Shown piece after piece: positions 1 through 5,470 of a DNA stretch of 7,283 bases. The notes under the pieces were generated by a model that did not search any database, had not been told where the DNA came from, and saw nothing but the letters and a program-made list of their open reading frames with translations. Positions within the stretch are counted from its first letter, which is position 1; each line of letters begins with the position of its first letter. The DNA is from an uncultured Bacilli bacterium. GTDB lineage: Bacteria > Bacillota_I > Bacilli_A > RF39 > UBA660. Where the stretch lies: positions 1-7,283 of the forward strand of contig CANRBD010000054.1 of NCBI GenBank assembly GCA_947628765.1, read 5' to 3'. The position numbers and the translations under genes were made by a program.

Positions 1-2090
1 CAATAACAAAATATGAATTCAAGATAGATGGACAGGACTATCAAAGTACAGAAGAATTAAATAATCAAAACTTTATGGTATTTGATGAATTAGATAAGAA
101 TAGTGAACATAAAGTACAAGTAAAAATAACGAATGAAGTCGGAAAGACAGCAGAGAGCAGTATAGAGACAGTAACAACAAAAGATATAGATGCTCCAACA
201 TTTACCGAAGAAGAGAAAGAAAGTAATGGAAGAAGAATAACAATAACCTATCCGGATATATGTTTAGAAGACGGAATAACATGTAAATATCAGAAAGATG
301 CAGAAGAAGAAACTACAGTATCCGATAGTAAGACAGCAACTGTAGAATTTAATAATTCTGGAACATTAAAAGCCACCATAAATGATGGACATAATGAAGT
401 AACAGAGACATATGCAGTACAATTAGAACAAAACTTTGGAGGAACAGAAGCCCCAATAGTAATAACCGGAGATGGATTACATAAAGACCCAGTAGAAAAA
501 GGAAGATATGTCTATCAAGGAGCAGACCCTAACAACTACATCACATTCAACAATGAGGAAGCAGGATGGCGAATAATAGCCATTGAAGATGATGGGGCTA
601 TTAAAATTATGAAAAATTTAAACAGTATGTTGCCAAATAAAGCCTTTGATACAAATGGGACAAGGACTACAGGATATTGTTCACTTTCAACATATGGATG
701 TAATGCGTGGGCACAAACAGATAATTTCACAAGTGCGAATGGTTCTTATACTGGCGCAGTTGATAAAGATTCAGAAATAAAGACATATTTAAATGGTGAA
801 TATTACGATAGCATTAAATTTAATAAAGACTATATACAAGAGCATGCATTTTATTATGGCTCACCAACACATAATAGTGCAGATTTAACAGAAATGGTAA
901 TGCAGGAAAAGAAAGTAAGTTCTATATCTAGTGTAGGACTTATTCAAGGTAGTGATTACTTAAAGAGCAATACTAATACAAAACAATGCGGGACTCATCG
1001 TTTAATAGGGGGTAATTATCAAGTTTGTAAATTAACAAGTTGGATGGTTAAAAATTTAGAGAGTGGCTATTACTATACGATTACGCCAAAGGGAGATTCT
1101 AATTCGCAAGTATTACTTGTAGGTTATGGTGGCTGGTTGAACTTTGGAGGAGCTGGCGGAATTGAAGGTGGAACTGTCCCAGCTATTTACCTAAAATCTT
1201 CAGTTCAATTATCAGGTTCAGGAACAAAAGAAGATCCATATACACTACCAACTAAGGCAAGTGAATTAAAGAATAAAGTAGGAACAGATGGACTTGTAGC
1301 AGATCCAAATACAGAAGAAGAAGGAAGATATGTATATCAAGGAGCAGAACCAAATAACTGGATTAAGTTTAATAATGAAGACTGGAGAATAGTTTCTTTA
1401 GAGACTGATGGAACAATTAAAATTATGAAAAATCCAACAGATGCTACAATGGTAACACAAATGGCATTTGATTCAGTTGCCAAACGAAATACAGGATATT
1501 GTTCACAAGGTAGCGCTCCAACATTAGGTTGTAATGTATGGGCACAAACAGAAAATTATGCAAGCACAAACGGTTCATATAAAGGAGCTGTGGATAAAGA
1601 TTCAGAAATCAAAACATATTTAAATGGCGATTATTATAATAATACAATTAAAACTAATAAAGATAGTATACAAGAACATGCATTCTATTATGGATCAGTA
1701 ACGTGGGAAAACACAGATTTAGTTGCTCAAGTAATAGAGGAGAAAAAAGCAAGTGCTACAAGTAATATAGGTCTTATCCAACCAAGTGATTATATAAAAT
1801 CTAATACCAATATAACTCAATGTGGAACATTTAAATTAGTAAGAACTTATTATGCATCATGTAAACCAACAACTTGGATGGCAAAAGATCTCACAAGCAT
1901 GAATTACTGGATGCTTTCGGCTGATGGTGGCCATTCACATGCTGTGTACACTGTGTATTACACTGGTACTTTGATGAATACGAGAGTTTCGCCTCCCGCC
2001 GGCGTAATACCGGCTTTATACCTAAAATCAGATACTTTATTACAAGGTAAAGGAACAGAGGAAAAGCCATATATAATTACAAATTCATAA
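1..2090 (+). CDS. Large secreted surface protein, 5' partial: Fn3-like, Ig-like and two tandem variable-type domains
   Basis: The frame is open from base 3, so the gene begins upstream of the window. The ATG at 75 lies inside an Fn3-like domain and has no ribosome site, so it is not the start. About 695 residues are visible. Bases 3-185 encode an Fn3-like beta domain. Bases 186-430 encode an Ig-like domain with a YPxxC-x6-C pattern. Bases 465-1247 and 1284-2087 encode two homologous ~265-residue domains with shared motifs GRYVYQGA, IKIMKN, AVDKDSEIKTYLNG, IQEHAFYYG and PA(I/L)YLKS, and four conserved Cys each. The layout (WRI near the start, YLNG in the middle, Y/W-rich strands then PAxYLKS) recalls DUF6273-like/C-type-lectin-like domains; this is a weak family guess. 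There is no LPXTG motif, so anchoring is probably N-terminal. The role is probably adhesion or ligand binding (inference). The last ~100 bases of each domain are compositionally unusual. Isoleucine is ATA in all 12 cases from 3 to 537, unlike the downstream genes. Confidence 0.85.
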   Translation, partial: ITKYEFKIDGQDYQSTEELNNQNFMVFDELDKNSEHKVQVKITNEVGKTAESSIETVTTKDIDAPTFTEEEKESNGRRITITYPDICLEDGITCKYQKDAEEETTVSDSKTATVEFNNSGTLKATINDGHNEVTETYAVQLEQNFGGTEAPIVITGDGLHKDPVEKGRYVYQGADPNNYITFNNEEAGWRIIAIEDDGAIKIMKNLNSMLPNKAFDTNGTRTTGYCSLSTYGCNAWAQTDNFTSANGSYTGAVDKDSEIKTYLNGEYYDSIKFNKDYIQEHAFYYGSPTHNSADLTEMVMQEKKVSSISSVGLIQGSDYLKSNTNTKQCGTHRLIGGNYQVCKLTSWMVKNLESGYYYTITPKGDSNSQVLLVGYGGWLNFGGAGGIEGGTVPAIYLKSSVQLSGSGTKEDPYTLPTKASELKNKVGTDGLVADPNTEEEGRYVYQGAEPNNWIKFNNEDWRIVSLETDGTIKIMKNPTDATMVTQMAFDSVAKRNTGYCSQGSAPTLGCNVWAQTENYASTNGSYKGAVDKDSEIKTYLNGDYYNNTIKTNKDSIQEHAFYYGSVTWENTDLVAQVIEEKKASATSNIGLIQPSDYIKSNTNITQCGTFKLVRTYYASCKPTTWMAKDLTSMNYWMLSADGGHSHAVYTVYYTGTLMNTRVSPPAGVIPALYLKSDTLLQGKGTEEKPYIITNS
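465..1247 (+). repeat. Tandem domain copy 1 in the surface protein
   Basis: First of two in-frame copies of a ~265-residue domain. The copies are offset by about 822 bases at the 5' motif (GRYVYQGA at 501 and 1323) and by 831 bases at the AVDKDSEIKTYLNG motif, so indels of whole codons have accumulated. DNA and protein similarity is high through the middle and drops sharply between about 1068 and 1178. It returns at the PAIYLKS anchor. Confidence 0.85.
1068..1178 (+). other. Candidate hypervariable segment of domain copy 1
   Basis: Hand count over 1081-1180 gives 47 G+C and 24 A per 100 bases. Nearby stretches of the same gene are lower in GC and richer in A: 1801-1860 has 15 G+C and 25 A in 60, and 1621-1680 has 12 G+C and 31 A in 60. 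T is about level. The encoded stretch is Gly/Tyr/Trp-rich and ends at the conserved PAIYLKS. The pattern fits a diversified ligand-binding surface, but a simple Gly-rich loop would also raise GC. Confidence 0.45.
1905..2009 (+). other. Candidate hypervariable segment of domain copy 2
   Basis: Hand count over 1911-2010 gives 49 G+C, 20 A and 31 T per 100 bases, so A is about halved while T is unchanged against the neighbouring DNA. Codons ending in G or C (GTG, TCG, ACG, CCG, GCC, GGC) cluster here and are rare elsewhere in the gene. The segment sits just before the conserved PALYLKS anchor, at the place where variable regions lie in C-type-lectin-fold targets of diversity-generating retroelements. 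No template repeat or reverse transcriptase is in the window. Confidence 0.5.
1998..2014 (+). other. GC-rich hairpin at the 3' edge of the variable segment
   Basis: GCCGG and CCGGC form a perfect 5-bp stem around a 7-base loop, inside coding DNA that is otherwise AT-rich. The same place in domain copy 1 has no equivalent stem. There is no T-run after it, so it is not a terminator. Confidence 0.4.
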
Positions 2091-2114
2091 GCAAACCTTT
2101 GAGTTTGCTTTTTT
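2089..2114 (+). terminator. Rho-independent terminator of the surface-protein gene
   Basis: AAGCAAAC and GTTTGCTT pair as an 8-bp stem with a 6-base loop, starting within the stop codon and running into six T residues. It ends the surface-protein transcript and separates it from the RNase J gene. Confidence 0.85.
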
Positions 2115-2134
2115 AATCGCTTTTATGATATAAT
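2105..2134 (+). promoter_or_regulatory. Promoter of the RNase J-like gene
   Basis: A consensus TATAAT at 2129-2134 is preceded by TGA, giving an extended -10 element. A weak -35, TTGCTT at 2105-2110, lies 18 bases upstream within the right arm of the preceding terminator. The start codon is about 38 bases downstream of the -10, after an AAAGGAG ribosome site at 2160-2166. Confidence 0.7.
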
Positions 2135-2171
2135 TGTTAAGGCTTTTTAATTACGAAAGAAAGGAGTAAAA

Positions 2172-3818
2172 ATGAGTAAAATTAAAATATTTGCTTTAGG
2201 CGGTCAAAACGAAGCGGGAAAAAACATGTACGTTGTCGAAGTTGACAAAGATATATTCGTTTTTGATGCCGGACTAAAGTATGCGGATGATAGAATGTTA
2301 GGTGTTGACTATATTATTCCTAATTATGACTATCTAAAAAATAATATCAAAAATGTTAAAGGTATTTTTATAACACACGGACATGATGATCATATGGGGG
2401 CTTTATGTGATATTTTAAAAGACCTTCCAAATCTTAAAATATATGGAACAAAATTTACATTAGAAATAATTAAAGATGAATTAGAAGCGGAAAATTTAAA
2501 AACAAATAATTTGATAGAAATTATGCCACATAAAAAAATTGAATTTGGAACTAACAGTATTTTTCCAATCACGCTTACACATATGGTTCCTGGAACAGTT
2601 GGTTATGTTTTATATACTCCAGATGGAGCTATTTTCTATACTGGAAACTTTATTTTTGATTCGACAATGTTAGGGGCTTATAAAACTGATATCGGTAAAC
2701 TTGCTTATGTTGGAAAACAAGGTGTTTTATGTCTTTTAAGTGAGTCTTTATATGCTGATAAAAGAGGTTTTACTTCTCCAAATCATCGAACAAATAATAA
2801 AATAAGAGAAATTTTAAACCGTTATCAAGGACGTATTTTATATAATATTTATCAAGCTCAATTATATCGTATTCAAGAATTGCTTACTGAAATTAGTGCA
2901 ACAGATCGTAATGTCGTTATCATGGGTAAACGTTTAGAAAGTGTAATTTTAAAAGCCATTGACATGAAATATGTTAAATTTGATAAAAATAGGATTAAAT
3001 CAATCCACCATGTTAATGACGAAAAAATAGTCGTAATAATTTCAGATGAAAGAGAAAAACCATTTTCTAATTTAAAACGCATTTTAAGAGGCTATGATAA
3101 ATTTATAAATATTACTGAAGAAGATACTGTAGTTTTTGCTTCACCAGTCTATGATGGTATGGAAAGAACTGCCGCTAAACTATTAGATGCGATTGCTCAT
3201 GTTGGCGCAAACATCGTGGAATTACCTTTAAAACAATATCCTTCACATCATGCTTCTTCTGAAGATTTGATGTTGATGATTGATTTAATGAATCCAAAAT
3301 ATTATATGCCTGTAATTGGGGAATATCGTCATCAAGTAGCTAATGCTAATGTGGCTAAAAGGCTAGGCATGAATGAAGAAAATATCTTGCTTAGATTAAA
3401 TGGCGATGTTGCTTACTTTGAAAATGGCAAACTAATAGATAATGGCATGAAAATACCAGTTGATGATATTTTAATCGATGGGCTTTCAGCCGGTGATGTT
3501 GGCGAAGTAGTTTTAAAAGATAGAGAAATTTTAAGTGATAATGGAATTGTTATTATTACTGCCACATTAGATAAACAAACTAAAAAAGTTTTAGCCGGTC
3601 CTGAGGTATTAACAAGAGGCTTTATCTTTGTTAAAAATAATATCGATTTAATTAAAGAAGCTGAAAATATTTCTTTAAACGTTATTAAAGAAAATACTAA
3701 AAATAACTTTATCGATTTTAATAAAGTTAAACTTGGTATTAGAGATAAAGTCGGTAAATATTTCTATGATCAAACGGAATGTAAACCAATGATTTTAATT
3801 GTAATTGGTGAAGTATAA
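2172..3818 (+). CDS. rnj: RNase J-family metallo-beta-lactamase/beta-CASP protein with altered catalytic motifs (J2-like)
   Basis: RNase J enzymes process and degrade mRNA from the 5' end and mature rRNA in Bacillota, in the cytoplasm. This 548-residue protein has the full-length family layout: a metallo-beta-lactamase core (HGHDDH at 69-74, TH at 136-137), a beta-CASP insert (about 210-330) and a C-terminal domain ending in KPMILIVIGEV. AAAGGAG five bases before the ATG supports the start. Several key positions differ from active J1. The usual TGD is TGN (N159), so the metal-bridging Asp is gone. HGEYR is IGEYR (I382). The phosphate-binding TGSQGEP is SDEREKP (291-297). SIPDS after TH137 is MVPGT. 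H360 of the SGHG region is kept. B. subtilis J2 is also degenerate, keeping TGD but losing part of HxHxDH and the HGEYR His. The protein is therefore probably a weakly active or structural J2-type partner of a J1 encoded elsewhere (inference). Confidence 0.9.
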   Translation: MSKIKIFALGGQNEAGKNMYVVEVDKDIFVFDAGLKYADDRMLGVDYIIPNYDYLKNNIKNVKGIFITHGHDDHMGALCDILKDLPNLKIYGTKFTLEIIKDELEAENLKTNNLIEIMPHKKIEFGTNSIFPITLTHMVPGTVGYVLYTPDGAIFYTGNFIFDSTMLGAYKTDIGKLAYVGKQGVLCLLSESLYADKRGFTSPNHRTNNKIREILNRYQGRILYNIYQAQLYRIQELLTEISATDRNVVIMGKRLESVILKAIDMKYVKFDKNRIKSIHHVNDEKIVVIISDEREKPFSNLKRILRGYDKFINITEEDTVVFASPVYDGMERTAAKLLDAIAHVGANIVELPLKQYPSHHASSEDLMLMIDLMNPKYYMPVIGEYRHQVANANVAKRLGMNEENILLRLNGDVAYFENGKLIDNGMKIPVDDILIDGLSAGDVGEVVLKDREILSDNGIVIITATLDKQTKKVLAGPEVLTRGFIFVKNNIDLIKEAENISLNVIKENTKNNFIDFNKVKLGIRDKVGKYFYDQTECKPMILIVIGEV

Positions 3819-3875
3819 TTTAAACTTGTATTTTGCCGGTGAATTAATAAGATAATTTTAAAGGGGATGATTTGA

Positions 3876-4214
3876 ATGCATCTTAATAATTCGGATGATG
3901 ATTTTATAACTTATAGTTCTAAAACTATGGCTAAAAGAGTTGTAATTCCTAATCAAACAGCTGATGGTATAATTAATCATATTTATTATTTTAATTCATA
4001 TAGAAATTATTTTGATTCAAATAAAATGATATTTTGGTTGATGACTGAAGAGCAATATCTTCAAGATGATAATACGAGATATTATGAAATTAGTGAAGAT
4101 GAATACAACCTTTTAATCGATTATTGGGAAAATATTGAAATGGATAAATCGCTTGAGGTAATTCAAGCTGATATCAAAACAGCCAAAAAAATATTAGAAA
4201 AAAAGATTATTTAA
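3876..4214 (+). CDS. Small acidic hypothetical protein (112 aa)
   Basis: I do not recognise this protein. It is 112 residues, soluble by appearance, with no signal peptide or membrane segment. The N-terminal half is polar and rich in Asn, Asp and Tyr, with an aromatic patch (NHIYYFNSYRNYF) and a central hydrophobic strand (MIFWLMTEEQY). The second half reads as acidic helices (ISEDEYNLLIDYWENIE) followed by a Lys-rich C-terminal helix. AAGGGG at 3861-3866, nine bases before the ATG, supports the start. It lies 57 bases after the RNase J-like stop with no terminator between, so it may be cotranscribed with it; a weak TTGTAT-19-GATAAT pair (3826-3856) could give it its own promoter. A hairpin with T-run follows immediately. 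Codon use matches its neighbours. Confidence 0.75.
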   Translation: MHLNNSDDDFITYSSKTMAKRVVIPNQTADGIINHIYYFNSYRNYFDSNKMIFWLMTEEQYLQDDNTRYYEISEDEYNLLIDYWENIEMDKSLEVIQADIKTAKKILEKKII

Positions 4215-4237
4215 TTATTTTAAAATAATCTTTTTTT
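4201..4237 (+). terminator. AT-rich terminator after the small hypothetical gene
   Basis: AAAAGATTATTT (4201-4212) pairs with AAATAATCTTTT (4223-4234) as a 12-bp stem with a 10-base loop, followed by more T residues to 4237. The left arm includes the last codons and the first base of the stop. The stem has a single G-C pair, so it is weak despite its length. Confidence 0.6.
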
Positions 4238-4265
4238 GTGTCTTTCTTCGACAAATTTAGATAAT
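4236..4265 (+). promoter_or_regulatory. Weak candidate promoter of the SPOR-radC unit
   Basis: A TTGTGT (4236-4241) and GATAAT (4260-4265) pair has an 18-base spacer and would give a leader of about 24 bases. An alternative pairing, TCGACA (4248-4253) with TAAAAT (4275-4280), has a better -35 but a 21-base spacer and would place the transcript start on top of the ribosome site. Some promoter is expected because a terminator lies just upstream. Confidence 0.3.
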
Positions 4266-4295
4266 AATTTAAGTTAAAATAAAAACGGTGATAGT

Positions 4296-4754
4296 ATGAA
4301 AAAATATCTGTTTCCCATAACTTTTTCGCTAATTTTAGGGATATTAATGGCTTATTTTTTGATTAGCGGATATGATAAAGCGGAAAGCATAACGGTTTCT
4401 AAAAATGCCGAAACTGTTTATTATCTGCAAAGTGGTGTATATTCAACTAAAGAAAATATGGAAAAAAACATGAGTGATTTTGAACATTATATCTATAATG
4501 TGGAAGATAATAAATATTACACTTATGTTGGAATGTCTAAAAATAAAAAAAATGCCGAAAAAATAAAGGAATTTTATAAACAAAAAGGGTATAGTACTTA
4601 TATAAAGGAAAAAATAACAGATAATAAAGAGTTTTTAACTATCCTAGGGCAGTATGATGAACTATTATCTAGTGTAAAAGAAGATGAAACCATTAAGGTT
4701 ATTTGTAATCAGATTCTAGCTAAATATGAGGAGATGGTCAATAATGAATATTAG
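4296..4754 (+). CDS. Membrane-anchored SPOR-like domain protein, SpoIIB-position gene
   Basis: A 152-residue protein with a short Lys-rich N-terminus and one membrane segment (about 5-24). Residues 41-105 look like a SPOR domain: VYYLQSGVYS, then NKYYTYVGM, then NAEKI and KGYSTYIKE, the usual strand-helix-strand-helix order. A polar helical tail (109-150) follows. SPOR domains bind peptidoglycan strands stripped of stem peptides, mostly at division septa, so a location on the outer face of the membrane at the septum is likely (inference). The start is supported by GGTGAT at 4287-4292, which pairs with the far end of the anti-SD. The gene overlaps radC by 11 bases and sits ahead of radC-mreC-mreD, where Bacillus has spoIIB, also a membrane-bound SPOR protein but about twice as long. 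Orthology is plausible but not shown. Confidence 0.75.
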   Translation: MKKYLFPITFSLILGILMAYFLISGYDKAESITVSKNAETVYYLQSGVYSTKENMEKNMSDFEHYIYNVEDNKYYTYVGMSKNKKNAEKIKEFYKQKGYSTYIKEKITDNKEFLTILGQYDELLSSVKEDETIKVICNQILAKYEEMVNNEY

Positions 4755-5424
4755 AATCAAAGATTTGCCGGTTAGTGAAAGACCCCGAGAAAGATTAATT
4801 AATAAAGGCGTTAGTCATTTAAGTGATGCGGAACTTTTAGCGATAGTTTTAAAAACAGGAACTAAAGATGTATCAGCTAAAACTTTGGCAACACAAATAT
4901 TAAAACAAGTGGGTTCGGTGAAAAATTTAGGTCATGTAAGCTTTTATGAACTTTTAAAAATTAAAGGAATTGGGGTAGCGAAAGCATGTCAAATTCTAGC
5001 GCTTCAAGAATTAAGTAAACGCATGAGTATGGTACAAGAAAAAATAATCAGTGTGCGTATAACTACACCAGATACTGTATATAATTACTATAAGAATATC
5101 GTAAGTGAAACTCAAGAATACTTTTATTGTTTGTATTTAGATTCTAACAAAAAAGTTTTGAAAGAACAGCTTCTTTTCATGGGCACGGTTAATCAAAGCC
5201 TTGTTCATCCAAGAGATATTTTTAAAGAAGCCTATACTTGTAATGCGACTGCCTTTATTTGCGTTCACAATCATCCAACTGGTGATGTAAGACCAAGTAG
5301 GGAAGATATTTTAATTACTGATAGGTTAAATCAAATTGGCATTTTAATGGGAATAAAACTTGTTGACCATGTAATTATTGGTAAAGATAAATACTATAGT
5401 TTTTTAGAAAATGGTAAAATATAG
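4744..5424 (+). CDS. radC: RadC family JAB/MPN-domain protein
   Basis: A 226-residue protein of normal RadC length. The N-terminus reads IKDLPVSERPRERL, the family signature, which favours the ATG at 4744 over the in-frame ATG at 4726; GAGGAG at 4728-4733 lies ten bases upstream of 4744. A helix-hairpin-helix segment (about 67-84, LLKIKGIGVAKA) suggests DNA contact. The JAMM metal site is complete: E141, then H175-N-H177-P with PSREDI placing D188 at the expected spacing. The cellular role of RadC is unsettled: the old DNA-repair link was withdrawn, and the JAMM fold implies a metal-dependent hydrolase. It overlaps the SPOR gene by 11 bases, so translation is probably coupled. In Bacillus, radC also stands just before the mre genes. 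Confidence 0.95.
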   Translation: MNIRIKDLPVSERPRERLINKGVSHLSDAELLAIVLKTGTKDVSAKTLATQILKQVGSVKNLGHVSFYELLKIKGIGVAKACQILALQELSKRMSMVQEKIISVRITTPDTVYNYYKNIVSETQEYFYCLYLDSNKKVLKEQLLFMGTVNQSLVHPRDIFKEAYTCNATAFICVHNHPTGDVRPSREDILITDRLNQIGILMGIKLVDHVIIGKDKYYSFLENGKI

Positions 5425-5440
5425 TTGGTTTTCTAAAAAA
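5400..5440. repeat. 12-bp inverted repeat over the radC stop and mreC promoter
   Basis: TTTTTTAGAAAA (5400-5411) and TTTTCTAAAAAA (5429-5440) are perfect inverted copies with a 17-base loop. The right arm starts within the mreC -35 box, and the radC stop lies in the loop. There is no T-run after it. The arms are nearly all A/T, so chance is a real possibility. Confidence 0.35.
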
Positions 5441-5453
5441 AATGTATTATAAT
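5425..5453 (+). promoter_or_regulatory. Promoter of mreCD
   Basis: TTGGTT at 5425-5430 and a consensus TATAAT at 5448-5453 are separated by 17 bases, directly after the radC stop codon. The mreC start codon is 17 bases beyond the -10, with AGGTGG at 5461-5466, so the leader would be only about ten bases. It could give mreCD a level of expression independent of radC. Confidence 0.55.
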
Positions 5454-5470
5454 TTTAAGTAGGTGGTCTT

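Larger units (their letters stand above)
1284..2087 (+). repeat. Tandem domain copy 2 in the surface protein
   Basis: Second copy of the domain, forming the C-terminus of the protein. It keeps the four Cys positions of copy 1 (GYCS, GCN, QCGT, xCK) and the closing GTxxxPY motif. The segment 1905-2009 is the part that differs most from copy 1. There only scattered positions agree (Y, G, V, V, Y, G, L in a 26-residue ungapped alignment). Confidence 0.85.

Noticed and set aside
75..77. ATG as start of the left-hand surface gene
   Set aside because: The frame is open back to base 3 and encodes the first strands of the same Fn3-like domain, and no ribosome site precedes the ATG.
536..730. Minus-strand open frame inside the surface gene
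   Set aside because: It is antisense to a conserved domain, has no ribosome site and its translation looks like a shadow of the plus-strand gene.
2091..2171. Riboswitch or small RNA before the RNase J-like gene
   Set aside because: The gap is filled by the terminator, promoter and ribosome site, leaving no room for a structured leader.
2390..2572. Minus-strand open frame inside the RNase J-like gene
   Set aside because: Antisense shadow of a clearly conserved coding region, without a ribosome site or recognisable protein features.
2873..3082. Minus-strand open frame inside the RNase J-like gene
   Set aside because: Antisense shadow in the beta-CASP coding region; no independent evidence.
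3814..3819. TATAAT at the RNase J-like stop codon as a promoter
   Set aside because: There is no acceptable -35 at 16-19 bases upstream; the hexamer is explained by the last codon and stop.
4214..4229. 16-base perfect palindrome ATTATTTTAAAATAAT as an operator
   Set aside because: It lies inside the AT-rich terminator stem and loop and is explained by that hairpin; it contains no G or C.
4726..4743. Upstream in-frame ATG for radC
   Set aside because: It would add six residues not typical of RadC and would overlap the ribosome site that serves the ATG at 4744.
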